The notes under the pieces: generated by a model
Seen by the model: the letters and a program-made list of their open reading frames with translations, nothing else
Told to the model about the DNA's origin: nothing
The model's database searches: none
Part shown: one piece after another, positions 43,701 through 51,800 of the stretch
Position numbering within the stretch: position 1 is the stretch's first letter
Layout: every line of letters begins with the position of its first letter
Position numbers and translations under genes: made by a program
Assembly (NCBI GenBank): GCA_001910725.1
Contig: MJGA01000019.1
Span: 597,149 to 661,148, forward strand
Direction of reading: 5' to 3'
Length of the DNA stretch: 64,000 nt
Source of the DNA: Phanerodontia chrysosporium
Lineage: Eukaryota > Basidiomycota > Agaricomycetes > Polyporales > Phanerochaetaceae

Positions 43701-45507
43701 GAGATCCTCCGCCTGGCCGAAGAAGACAGAAGAGGAGACGTTGACGAGGAACCCGTCCGAGAAGAACCACCCTCCGAGCCAAATGCCCAAGACCCTGACG
43801 TCCAAGAGCTCCCAGGCGAAAGCCAAGAGCCCGCAACCTCTAACTCCGACACCCTCGTCGAAGACAGACCCTGGTATGTCGAAGGAGACTGGCACGAAGG
43901 GGTCACAGGACAACATGGAGAAAGGACCTGGAACGGCGTCACCGTCAGGCACTTCGCCAATCATGCCTACGAAGAACAGCTCGCCGCAGAACGCGATTGG
44001 CCCCAATTTCGAGAACGCCTCAACAACATCCAGTATCACCCTGTCACCCGAGACGCACTCCGCTCCACGGCGTTCCAAGAGGGAGCGACGACTACCTGCG
44101 CGGTATTTGCAAACTACGCTCTTGCCACCATCCACGTCCAACGCATCACCGACAACACCCGAGATGCTGTCGGTGACCTTATCCAACAGCTCCAATCCAC
44201 AGCCGCTCCACGCCTCGTCCGAATGGCCCGACGAATCCGCGATCAGCTCAACCATCTCTACGATGCTCAACGAGAGCAAGAACTTCTCGTTGCCACTCTC
44301 GCAGAACAAGACGACCACATCGTGGAAATGGTAGACGGAGTCTGGAACACGTACTTCGATCCAAACATCGGACACGTGCAATACGGCGAACGACTCCACT
44401 TTCGCTCCCAGACAGCTCATCGCACCGAACCCCTTCCTCGCCGCCCTCAGTACAACCAGAGGGTCTGGGCTCCCCTCTATCGGGAGACTCGCCCCACTCG
44501 GGGATGGTCGTTCAATGAGGTATCACCCAACAGCAACACAAATACCCCATCTCGTCGTCAACGTCGTCGCGACCGTCGTGCTCGTGTCTCCAACGACGAA
44601 CCCACCATCATTCCACCTCCGTATACACCTCGAGATACGACTCCTCATAACGCGGATGCCCCCGGCAACAGCTCCACTTTGACAGACTCCGATCTGCCTC
44701 CGGAGTGTATCACGCAGTAAGTCGGTCTCGACGGAGCTCGACCGTGGACGGGGACGTAATGTTACAGTTGGGATATGGCTGTGCAAGGCTATACTGATTT
44801 ATTTGATCCTCTCTTTTCTCTTACATGTTTCACCCCTCTTTCATCATGTTTCATCCCTTGATTCATTATGACTCATACTGACTGGTAGCCTATGCCTCGT
44901 TGTTCCCTCCTGGTAGCAGGCCTGGGTTAGAGTATATAAGGACTACCTCTCTGTACTCTTTTCTTCAGCTTCTCCTCTTGTACTCTCGTCTAGTTATCTA
45001 TTGCTACACTTGGAGCCTGAGTCCAAGTCTTCTGTACTCGCGCTACACTTGAGGCCTGCGCTCAAGTCCTCTATACACGTATTCAGACTCTTACAAGACT
45101 GATCATGGCTGTTTCTAGCGTGGGCTCTGGCGTCGGGCGGTACATTGGCCAGCCGCTGAACGCGACGAACCCGCTTCGGTGCGCAAGCTGTCACAGTTCC
45201 TCCGCCTTCGGCTGACTATGGCCTTGGCCAGGCGCGACACGGTGCTCGTGCGTGCATACAGCTGGATGGTGCTGCGCTTCGTGACGGACAACCCGGGGCT
45301 CTGGGCGTTTCACTGCCGTGCGTGCCCTTCTCGGTGCTTGCTACGAGCGACGGCTGACGGGCCGTGACAGATCTCGCGTGGCACATGGCGGCGGGGATGC
45401 TCATGCAGGTGAACAGCCTGCCGACGCGGGCGGCGCAGCTGGACATTCCGCAGGCGATCGTGGACCAGTGCAAAGTGAACGTCGGCGGAGCAGGTGCACG
45501 ACGTTAG
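34736..45507 (+). CDS. MCO4: membrane-anchored multicopper oxidase with a retrotransposon inside an intron
   Basis: ATG 34736. Cytoplasmic tail, then a transmembrane segment ([19 protein letters not shown]), then the oxidase body with IHWHGL, WWHAHYSTQYTDG (micro-exons 35466-35470 and 35530-35532), [11 protein letters not shown] and [12 protein letters not shown]. The intron after HRPW starts at 36927 and ends at 45118; 8.1 kb of it is element 2 and the original intron was 53 nt (36927-36961 plus 45101-45118). Both splice borders survive, and the exon after it ([18 protein letters not shown]) runs on correctly to the TAG at 45505-45507. Two one-base deletions break the frame: at the C5 run 34924-34928 between anchor and body, and at GGGC 35307-35310 in IPPGQS. 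They are assembly errors or real lesions. The sense-oriented LTR may also end transcripts early. Confidence 0.85.
36962..37297 (+). repeat. 5' LTR of element 2
   Basis: A 336-bp LTR with a TATATAA box at 37135-37141. It contains short inverted pieces, TTGGAGCCTGAGTCCAAG and TTGAGGCCTGCGCTCAAG, near 37211-37269, which can form two small hairpins in the transcript leader. Confidence 0.95.
37301..37676 (+). other. Open frame without ATG joined in phase to gag of element 2
   Basis: The gag frame is open upstream of its first ATG for about 125 codons, back to a TAG at 37298-37300 at the LTR border. The translated stretch looks protein-like and contains CASC followed about 30 residues later by CQVQPCPW, which could bind zinc, then an acidic Ser/Glu region. 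It may be translated from a near-cognate start, or joined to an ATG in the LTR by splicing at the TTAG border; both are inference. Confidence 0.4.
37677..39104 (+). CDS. Element 2 Gag
   Basis: A 475-residue Gag from the ATG at 37677. The N-terminal part includes a Gly/Pro/Asn repeat (about residues 80-110) encoded by GGAGGA repeats (37918-38003). A capsid-like region follows ([43 protein letters not shown]). A classical zinc knuckle, [14 protein letters not shown], lies near residue 360, then an Arg/Gly/Asn-rich tail. The frame ends KDF-stop, and the last two sense codons form part of a candidate -1 slip site at 39095-39101. Confidence 0.92.
   Translation: MATETQLETETRQETNTIQNLDDLPVEQLLAAVAQRVGFQGNPNGISVALFQQAINQAVNSSGTWFTHYGNLGQGSGSNPSGGGGGNPPGGGGNPPGGGGGNSPGGGGNGPQPPSNLDQNVLAAFTAAIRALVPQDEQMTPPEEFTGEAEKARDFVHQCEMYFRAKASKFPTDESKIRYFDSRMKDEGKKYPRRWATMRERIYLLSGFPTWDKHKADFLDTYQSPDPRAEAMSRLHAITQGDRSVHEFNVEFNTLLAEAGVINPDADESMAQQYVRALDHKLVDKLLLVVPDHAPLSLWQNHALIIDNRRRIVKSIRQRKDHTHYSNHSTTSNSNTTSTPDPNAMEIDAITTRKTGVKCYNCRREGHIARECRAPRRNQEQNEQGNGRGQGRNNPGRGGFTRQFTSNRGNSRTQIRATQVEGKDETNEGTSNTNQVDINAVMALSMQQFDELATRYYSTRSKTNDNETTETQKDF
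39095..39101 (+). promoter_or_regulatory. Candidate -1 frameshift site G GAT TTT before the gag stop
   Basis: In gag phase the sequence reads G GAT TTT TAA. A -1 slip enters the protease frame, which is open upstream of its own ATG at 39113. The same heptamer in the same phase occurs at the end of gag in element 1. Reinitiation at the nearby ATG is the alternative. Confidence 0.55.
39113..39589 (+). CDS. Element 2 aspartic protease
   Basis: A separate 158-residue frame with the retropepsin-like signature [12 protein letters not shown] near residue 43 and [14 protein letters not shown] near residue 115. It should cleave the Gag and Pol polyproteins. It lies -1 to gag and overlaps pol by 85 nt; pol is again -1 to it, so two successive -1 shifts are implied. 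I see no canonical heptamer in the second overlap (39505-39589); C ACC CCC is the nearest candidate. Confidence 0.88.
   Translation: MTPAVTPQRYSIHSVLVADMQAQSINIPVTIRTSTNAGTTKALIDSGAQGKFIDRSLVRKLGLQEHPMEKPIAVYNVDGTPNRIGNIRNYVNAEMVIKGKTMKERLLVTHLGKQELILGFDWLQKHNPRINWKTGLIDFTPEQFSLTTKPIQKDESYK
39505..44334 (+). CDS. Element 2 Pol: dUTPase-RT-RNase H-integrase-chromodomain
   Basis: Pol opens with a complete dUTPase (about residues 45-175): [41 protein letters not shown] and [10 protein letters not shown], covering all five trimeric dUTPase motifs. Reverse transcriptase follows ([18 protein letters not shown]), then RNase H ([10 protein letters not shown]), integrase (HHCC ending CATCQQ; DDE core with [21 protein letters not shown]) and a chromodomain ([18 protein letters not shown]) ending about residue 1,260. 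The reading frame stays open to 44334, but from about 43300 it is Ser/Thr/Pro-rich low complexity, while the +2 frame there (43362-44720) looks like a real protein. The natural end of Pol may therefore be a tail of dubious function. There is no ATG at the start, consistent with frameshift expression. Confidence 0.95.
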   Translation: MEDRLDRLHPRTILIDDEADPEGRIIQVATKEEEALLRTHLLVERGGGTLPTRGSDEAAGYDISSAESIVIPPWSRMKVRTGLKITPPTGTYARIAPRSGLASKGIDVAAGVVDRDYTGEIMVILVNNTKEPFQVQPGDRIAQIILERIMQPEVKEVTNLTQTTRGSKGFGSTGLGPSFQRLLHVTIGAIRMATHPECPPQFQVTSSDYVNQDEEVTEDFVLAYTPGKHEVWVRAIETTTAQAIHDLYINAKVNPAMTLAQEEGSQKKAVYIPDYLDEFKEVFEKKAAERFPESRPYDHAIDLKPDFVPRDCKVYPLSPLEEEKMNEFIDENLRKGYIRPSKSPMASPFFFVGKKDGSLRPCQDYRYLNEGTVKNVYPLPLISELLDKIKGFKRFTKMDLRSGYNNVRIKDGDQWKAAFKTSRGLFEPTVMFFGLCNSPATFQAMMNDIFKDMLGEGWLQIYMDDILICGHDSQDIQEKTIRVIRRLRENDLFVKPEKCAFDVESVEFLGMIVSFNNVSMDPVKVKGVLEWPVPTTVKQVRGFLGFGNFYRRFIDHYSDIARPLVDLTKKDAPFNWTTECQQAFDELKRRFTTAPVLLTPDTTKPFVIECDASLVATAAVLRQQDENGEWHPVAYLSQSLLPAERNYEIYDRELLAIIRALEAWRHYLHGAYHPIRILTDHKNLTYFRSPRRLNRRQARWHLFLSQFNYTLHHCPGSQLVQADAMTRNRFPTHTADDNIDIILLPDSVFQTTRIRSLHMATDLLTSTDHSISPMHHPFDDNLRRDIRRLTEDDPFANTVIAALNSTHLPFPGRTTRDDWSFEDGLIFYRDKCYVPSDLQLRRQVTHLYHDSPITGHPGRYKTAELIDRDFYWPGMRSFVAAYVQGCATCQQMKVNTHPTKPPLQPIKATHRSRPFAFVTCDFITHLPVSRGYSALMVVVDHDSTKGVILIPCTEKIDAITTATNYHNQVFRRFGMPSVFLSDRGPQFDSQVMRELWRLTGTEQRLSTPYHPQTDGETERVNREIESYLRIFCSNHPHDWADFVTNMEFAFNNREHSATHHSPFFLMYGSHPMALPTQFAKSKVPSIQEWFRRRQRAQEEAGAALDYATAQMATRVCRHFQPFKEGQKVWLEMTHHDDGYPFKKLAPKRHGPFKIAKVLSRLVYKLALPKTMKIHPVIHASLLSPYHETPQHGKNFLNPPPDLIDGHEEYEVEAILADRPWGNGRRYLIRWKDQPTAENSWEPESHLENAKELLEEYKSRHPRLHGQQRPRSTTSATSTTASTNPPQCRPTSPPPTSASRPSLPSWAATPSPSPTMTDFSPLANSSQTTSLTTFSPATSTSPSTTGSTTTPLPTSEMISGRSSSNGAPNPSSPSTTRSNDGSSHGRPKNVSENSSDRPSLRSSAWPKKTEEETLTRNPSEKNHPPSQMPKTLTSKSSQAKAKSPQPLTPTPSSKTDPGMSKETGTKGSQDNMEKGPGTASPSGTSPIMPTKNSSPQNAIGPNFENASTTSSITLSPETHSAPRRSKRERRLPARYLQTTLLPPSTSNASPTTPEMLSVTLSNSSNPQPLHASSEWPDESAISSTISTMLNESKNFSLPLSQNKTTTSWKW
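43362..44720 (+). CDS. Element 2 extra 3' reading frame, overlapping the end of pol
   Basis: A 452-codon frame from ATG 43362 to TAA, before the 3' LTR. It overlaps about 970 nt of the pol frame in another phase. The composition is protein-like ([58 protein letters not shown]), unlike the low-complexity pol tail. It has a helical first third, an acidic middle, a helical Gln/Arg-rich region and a basic Pro-rich tail carrying PPPY (about residues 418-421). PPxY motifs are known to bind WW domains of Nedd4/Rsp5-type ubiquitin ligases and serve as late domains in some retroviruses; that use here is inference. I see no signal peptide or membrane segment, so it is not an obvious envelope. No family recognised. 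Confidence 0.65.
   Translation: MSTNFSSTYQRIQALATLMGSDTIPITNNDRLLALSQLLPDDFTDHIFTRNIDITINDWLNNNPTPNERNDLWKIILEWCTKSQLAFDDEVERRIVAWEAQERIRELIGSSLPEILRLAEEDRRGDVDEEPVREEPPSEPNAQDPDVQELPGESQEPATSNSDTLVEDRPWYVEGDWHEGVTGQHGERTWNGVTVRHFANHAYEEQLAAERDWPQFRERLNNIQYHPVTRDALRSTAFQEGATTTCAVFANYALATIHVQRITDNTRDAVGDLIQQLQSTAAPRLVRMARRIRDQLNHLYDAQREQELLVATLAEQDDHIVEMVDGVWNTYFDPNIGHVQYGERLHFRSQTAHRTEPLPRRPQYNQRVWAPLYRETRPTRGWSFNEVSPNSNTNTPSRRQRRRDRRARVSNDEPTIIPPPYTPRDTTPHNADAPGNSSTLTDSDLPPECITQ
44760..45095 (+). repeat. 3' LTR of element 2
   Basis: A 336-bp copy, apparently identical to 36962-37297. The AGACT duplication follows at 45096-45100, then the last 18 nt of the interrupted MCO4 intron. Confidence 0.95.
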
Positions 45508-46716
45508 AGCCCGCAGGGACGGAAGACGAGGGCATATTTTATTTCGATTATTGTATACCATTGTGTGCCAACAGGATCGCAGGGGGTTGTGCTGGAGTAC
45601 GCACCATGGACACCCGGCGCGACCAGCACTTTGCCGGTCAAGACCTGCCGAGGCTTGTCGCGCTCGGCGCCGCGCGCACCCAAGCTCCAGGATCACGCGG
45701 TGCAATGCGCATTGCACAAGGGCCAAGAGGAGCACGCAAACTTCTGGGGGACGATGGGCACTGGCAAGGCGTCCTTGGCCAGTCTGAACGTGCGCCTCGG
45801 CGCGGGCGTAGAGTGGAAGCATGCGCGACACTTTCCCCGCCAGAAGCCTGGTTAGCACGCCGCGTCGATCGCCGGCTCGTTGAGCCGCTAGCGCGACGCG
45901 CGGCGGGGTCATCTGGTGTGCGCAACGGAGTCGAGGGTTGCACGCCTGTGGGTGCATGCGCGGCCGCCTGCTTGCGAGGAAGCGCGAGACAGGCGGCGGA
46001 CGAACCAGGGTTTGCGTCCGCAGCGTGCGCGCTCTGACGTGGGACCGCGAACAGCGCACCGGATGGCAAAAACGGCGCAGTCGGGTCAGTCGGGCGCGCA
46101 CACACGGCCGACCTGCCACAGCTGCCCAAATTTTTGGTCCAAGGACGAGGCCGGTGCGAGAACGCGCGACGGCGGTACAATGACGTCAGCAGCCATCCTG
46201 GGAACGCCGCGGCGCGCGTGACCCCCGCGAGTGTGCCCTCATTGGCCGGATGCCGTGGGCTAAATGTAGACACGCGCCCGCGAACGCACAGCGCCTGCGA
46301 GACGCCACAACGACCACCGAGCCGCCGCTGTGAGCGAGGCGCGCCCGCCATCGACCCCGCCGCCGCCGCCGCCGCCGGGCGCGCAGAGGCCGCCGCACAA
46401 CGCAGCGCAGGCCCCAGCAGGCGGGACGTCGGCGTGCGTCGGGCGTACTCGGACGATTGCGAGTCCGTGCCGTGCAGCCCGTGCTGGGACCAGCCGGTGC
46501 TGCCGGGGTCTGTCCCGGCGAACTCTCGCTCGCGCGCGCTATCGGCCTTCGGGCGGACTTAGTTCAGGAGGCTGGCACGTCCCGGGGTCCTGTCCGCCGC
46601 GGATACATACAGGAGGGCCCCTCGAACGCCCTTGCCGTCCCCCTCCTCCTCTGTCCTTTGTCCCTCGACCACCTCATCCTCGTCCTCCCCCCGACGCACG
46701 CCCTCCTCCCGCGACC
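45508..46716. other. Intergenic after MCO4
   Basis: About 1.2 kb of GC-rich sequence with overlapping frames on both strands but no motif or splice structure. I do not support a gene here. Confidence 0.35.
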
Positions 46717-47017
46717 ATGAGCGAGAAGCCGAACCGCGCCCTCCGCCGCTGGCTCCTCTACTTCTTCATCGCCTTCATCGCCCTCTGCTGCCTCCTCGCC
46801 CTTGGCCTTGGCCTGGGTCTTGGCGTGCACGCACCCAAGGGCGGCGTCAACGAGATCTTTGGTCTTCCGCAGACGACCGCCTCCTCGTCGTCCGCGCAGA
46901 GCTCTGCAACTGGTGCGTGCCCCGCTGCTCCGTCCTGATGTCATTGCTGACCCCTGATGCCTCCCCCCAGGAGTCTCTCGCCGTGCGCCCTCGGTCAAGT
47001 TCAGATATGATTCATGA
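46717..47017 (+). pseudogene. Truncated membrane-anchor stub resembling the MCO3/MCO4 N-terminus
   Basis: ATG 46717 starts a short basic tail followed by a transmembrane segment (LLYFFIAFIALCCLLALGLG and a GLGLG run) closely like that of MCO3. A plausible 60-nt intron starts after codon phase 1 near 46913 and ends at CCCCCAG near 46970; the frame then stops at 47015-47017 after about 80 codons. No oxidase body follows. It could be the remnant of a fifth anchored oxidase or an unrelated small membrane protein. Confidence 0.4.
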
Positions 47018-48113
47018 TGGGTTAGAGACTTCAAGAACATGTACGTCGTCCCTACCGCACCCTTACCAGCCATTGACCCCTCTGCAGAACGCACACGGCC
47101 TGTACTTGCATCCCCTCTATCCTGCATACACCCCCTTTTTGCCATCACCCCTACGCAAGCCGAACACGAATGTACAAGTGCCGAGCGTGCGCACGCCGTT
47201 GTGCGGAGATTCATCGGTGTCGGACGCACGGGCCGATTAGAGAGGGGAAGCCGAAAACCGAGTCTCGACTTTTGCATATACTGCTCTTGCTACGGACACC
47301 TTGACACGACACTCTTCGATTCTTATACCGCCTACTAGAGCCTCTTGTCCTAATATGCGCCTCCCGCGCGCCGTTGTAGAACCACCAAGGGCCCATAATA
47401 CGACCTGTCCCGCTTTTTTTTGGCTACGCCTTATCTCTCGCGAGCCCGTCCGAACTGCACCCTGACGTCAGCCGTCCTGTCCCGACGGCTTTGTGGCGGC
47501 CACGTGCGCGTTGTCCGTGCTCTCTGCGCGCCGGTCTGCATGCCGGGCACGCGCGGAAGGCCGTCCTGCGAGCGGTAACGTTCTCGACCCTTGACTGCAT
47601 GCGTCGCTGATCACCATTAGTAGGGACGCACGACAGCATATCTGGGCTCACGTACTCACAGTTCGAGGGCTGCAGAACTGGCGTTTGAAGCGGCCTGCGA
47701 GAGGCGGGGGCCGGACATTGCTTGCCACCTCTTGTCATTCCATGCGCTGACTCAGCGTTGTCACGTCGTGCGCGGCATCGTAGTTGGCAAGAACTGCGAT
47801 GCGGCTAGGCCCCAGAAGCACGAAATGTCTCATTGTGCAGCCATTTCGCTGTCCTGAACCTTCGTCATAATGGGCACCGTGTTGTACCAGTCGTTGACTA
47901 GTAAAATAGGCAATGACTCAGTCAATTGACTTGACTGTTGACCATGGCTGGGTGGTTTCCGGGTCCTGATCACCGCACGAGCAGTACAGAACGGCGGACG
48001 CTGGCTGGCTTGTCTAGCATCTGGAAAAACCTCCCGACGTAGATAGGACTAGAATAGCACTAGTCGAGCATACTCAAGAGAATTAGTAGAATAGGACGAA
48101 TAGGATTAATTAC
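47018..48113. other. Intergenic left of element 3
   Basis: No gene supported. The last part holds GAATAGGACGAATAGGATTAAT split here as GAATAGGACG and AATAGGATTAAT (48089-48110), repeated beyond the other end of element 3 at 55854-55875. Confidence 0.4.
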
Positions 48114-48809
48114 TGTCGCGGAGCGAAGGCTCAACGCTGCACGAGGGAGGGCAGATGGGGAGGTCGACGACAAGGTGCGGCGAAGCGAATCACGCAGCGA
48201 CGAACAAACTTGTGCAGCTGTCCGTATTGACCAAGATGATATTAGCATTGTAACTACGATACAAACCACGGGCTTACCTGTCCGTATTGACCAAGAGGTC
48301 GAGATGACAGACAGGAGCGAGGGGAGCTACCCTTATATACTACAGGTCCTTTAGGGCAGGCTATACGATTACATAAGCTGATGGGCAGTACTCTGCATAG
48401 CCATCGAGGCTGCGACGCGGACTGCGCGGCGAGGCTGTGTTGGGGCTATGTCACGAGGCTGTGTCAGCTGGCAGTGTCTCGAGGCTGCGTCGGGCCGAGG
48501 CTGTGTCATCAGGCTGATCAGCTCGGCGTGTCTTGGCGAGGGGAGTCATCAGGGATGACAGTGCCTCCTCGGCGATCCGGGGGACCGATTGCAAGGCAGA
48601 CCGGTGATCCGGGCAGTGTCTGAGCACGCAGCGGGATGCGCTGGCGTCTAGGGGTGATGCGCCATCAGGGCGCTGGCGCTGGATGGCCAGGCGCTGAGCG
48701 TGGGCGGCTAGGACTCCAGACGGCGCGAGGGCTGCTCGCCTGCTGGATTAATCGAGGAAAATAGCCAAAAATCGGCGAAAAATAGGGCTGCGCCGTCACA
48801 TCCGTGACA
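48114..48809 (-). repeat. 3' LTR of element 3
   Basis: A 696-bp LTR containing several degenerate copies of CGAGGCTGYGT (about 48405-48510), two copies of CTGTCCGTATTGACCAAGA (near 48218 and 48278), and a minus-strand TATATAAG near 48336. Confidence 0.92.
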
Positions 48810-48847
48810 TTACCCCCCTCCTAAAACCGAGCGTCCTCGCGAGGTCG

Positions 48848-51800
48848 TTAGATGTGGCGCCCCTCCTCCCAATCGAGATCGGCCTTAGCGCGATCAGAGG
48901 CAGAAAGGTGAGAGACGTCGACCTCAGTGACGAACGGGCGAAAAGAGGCGGTGAGGGCTTCGAAGGCGGTGGCAGCGAGCTTGCGGGGCGCTTCCGGATT
49001 TTCGCGATGGAACTTGTTGACCAGGGCCTTGGCGTGCTTGAGGTTGTCTGCCTTTTCCCACGTGTCGCCGGCTTGGCCGTAGCCCTTCCAGCGGACCTTG
49101 TACTGGAGTTGGCGGCGGTATATGCGGCTGTCGAGGACCTTCTCGACGACGTATTCTTCTTCGCCGGCGACCTTGACAGGTTTGGGAGGCAGAGGCTTCT
49201 CGACGCCCTGATCGTGCCACGGGCTGAGGCGGTTGACATGGAAAACCGGGTGGATTTTCAGCCAGCTCGGGAGCTCGAGCCGATAGTCCAGATCACCGAT
49301 CTTTTCCAGAACCTTAAACGGACCCAGCTGGCGAGGGCCGAGCTTGGGTGAAGGCTGGTCGATGCTGAGGTCCTTCGTGCTGAGCCAAACCTGGTCGCCG
49401 ACTTTGAAGGAGTGGGCGCGTTTCTTCGCGGCCTCGTATTCTTCTTTCATGCGGGCTTTGGTAAGGCGCAGGGCAGCTTCGGCCTCTTTGCGAACGTGAG
49501 CCATGCGATCTAGGCGCTCGTCGAGGGCGGGAACCTTGGTGTGTTTTCCGGCCGGGATCGTAAAGTCCGGTGTGTAGCCGTAGACAATCTCGAAGGGCGT
49601 GCGCTCGGTAGCACTAGACACGTGCGAATTCAGGGTGAACTCAGCCATCGGGAGCCAATCGACCCAGTCGTCTTGGCGCTGGGAGACGAAGAGACGCAGG
49701 AATTTCTCGACTTCCTGGTTCTTGCGCTCGACCTTGCCATTGCCTTCTGGGTGATACGCCGTGGTGAGACCAGTAGCGATGCCGAGGCGTTTGTACAGCG
49801 CTCGCATGTACTGTGCAGCAAACTGGGGTCCGCGATCGGAGAAGATCTTGCGCGGGAGGCCGTGGAGGCGGAAGATGTCCGTGTAGTGGACGTCGCCCAT
49901 GCCGGCCGCGGTGATCGTCGAGTCGACCGGGACAAGGTGGCACTGATCCGAATAGTGGTCCACATAGACCGCGATCGAGTCCTTCTTGGTCTTGGCGTCG
50001 CGTGGGAGCTGTGTGATGAGATCCACGCCGACGTGTTCCCAGGGCCCTGAAGGGACGTCGTGGGGCTGTAGAGTGGCTTTCGGATGCGGGGCGGACTTGT
50101 ACCGTTGACATTGATCGCAGCCGAGCACGTAGCGGCTAACGTCGGCGGAGATGCGCGGCCACCAATAGTACCGAGAGACCAATTCGAGGGTGGTGTGTTT
50201 CCCAGGGTGTCCGGCAGTCGGCGCGTCGTGACAAGACTTGATGACGTCGTTGCGCAGCGCGGCACTGTTCGGGACATAGACTTTCCCATGGTAGTACAGA
50301 AGGCCATTGTCTTCTTCCCATTCGAGAACGCCGTTGCGCAGCTTGCGGGGCCCCTTGGTCCGGAGAGTCTGCAGAGCGTCTGCGACTTCCTTTTCCTTTT
50401 CGGAGCAGTCGCGGATGCGCTTCTCGAGGGGGGAGGGGTTTGCGAAAGCTACCGTGGCGGCTATCTTAAACAGCTCTGGCTTCAGTACTACCTGTGAGCG
50501 ATTGTCTTCTTCGTCGGAGACATGCAGCGAGGAGGGCCGGGAGAGCGGATCGGCAAGGAGATGCGTTTTGCCGGGGCGGTGGATGATGCGGAAGTCGTAC
50601 TCGGCGAGATAGGAAGCCCACCGGGCTTGTCGCCGCGTGAGATTCTGCGCGGTCTTCCAGTACTGGAGATTCTGATGATCGGTCCAGATCTCAAATGGCT
50701 CCGGGAGACCTTCGAGGAACTGGCGCCAGTCCTTGAGAGCTTCGATGATTGCAAGCATCTCACGGTCCCAGATCTCGTAGTTCCGCTCAGCGGGGCTCAT
50801 GGTTTGCGAGCGATACGCGATTGGATGCCAGAGACCATCTTCAGGGTTGCGTTGGGCTATGACTCCTCCGGTGGCGTAGCCAGAAGCATCGGTCTCGACG
50901 CGAGTTGGCCGATCAATGCTCCACATGGCGAGCACGGGCTGAGTCGTGAAAGCGCACTTGAGCGTCTCGAAGGCTTCTGCCTGTGCGGGACCCCAATTAA
51001 ACGGAGTATCTTTCTTCGTCAGATCGTGCAACGGACGGCAGATCTTTGAGAAGTCTTTGATGAAACGGCGATAGAAGTTGGCGAACCCGACGAAGCCTCG
51101 TACGTCTTTGAGGTTCTTCGGGGTCGGCCACTCGGCTACTGCCTTAACCTTGCCGGGGTCCATGCCGACTTGTCCTTCGCTGATGAGGAGCCCAAGATAC
51201 TCGATCTCTGAGCGCTCGAACTCGCACTTCTCGGGCCGAAGGTACAGATCGTACTTGGCGAGGCGTGCCAGGACCTCGTGAACAATCTTCCGATGCGAAG
51301 TGAGATCGTTTGACCAGATGAGGATGTCGTCGAGGTAGACTGCGACCTTGCTTTCGGCGATGAGGTCGGCGAAGATGTGATTCATGAGGGCCTGGAACGT
51401 GGCAGGGCTGTTGCACAGACCGAAGTACATGACTCTGGGCTCGAAGAGGCCGCGGTTGGTGACGAAGGCGGCTTTCCACTCGTCACCCTCCTTAATCCGG
51501 ACGTTGTTGTAGCCCCAACGGACGTCGAACTTGGTGAAGATCTTGGCGCCCTGGAGCTTCCCGATGATATCGGAGGCGAGCGGAAGGGGGTAGCGGTTCT
51601 TCACGGTGATGTCGTTGAGCTTGCGGTAGTCCTGGATGAACCGGAGCTTGCCGTCCTTTTTCTTGATGAAGAAGACAGGGGAGGCGATCGGAGACTTGCT
51701 GGGGACGATATAGCCCTTGGCGAGTGCGTCGTCAATGAACCGTTGTAGTTCTTCATTCTCAATCGGGGACATAGGGTAAACCTTCGATTTGATCGAGGCC

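Larger units (their letters stand above)
36962..45095 (+). mobile_element. Element 2: complete chromodomain Ty3/Gypsy retrotransposon with internal dUTPase and extra 3' frame
   Basis: An 8,134-bp element on the plus strand. LTRs of 336 bp (36962-37297 and 44760-45095) begin TGTTACAG, end CTTACA and look identical. The target duplication AGACT lies at 36957-36961 and 45096-45100. Coding order: a 5' open stretch in frame with gag, gag, a separate protease frame, pol (dUTPase, RT, RNase H, integrase, chromodomain) and an overlapping 452-codon frame. Identical LTRs and intact frames mean a very recent insertion. It sits inside an intron of MCO4 in the same orientation. Confidence 0.97.

Noticed and set aside
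43300..44334. The Ser/Thr/Pro-rich tail of element 2 Pol as a functional domain
   Set aside because: The composition is typical of an out-of-frame reading of the overlapping 43362-44720 frame, and the chromodomain already gives a natural end to Pol.
34736..45507. MCO4 destroyed by the retrotransposon
   Set aside because: The insertion lies within an intron and both splice sites are intact; the two single-base deletions are a separate problem.
48381..48623. An 80-codon gene conserved at 55408-55650
   Set aside because: It lies within the LTRs of element 3, in a region of short GC-rich repeats, with no recognisable protein features.
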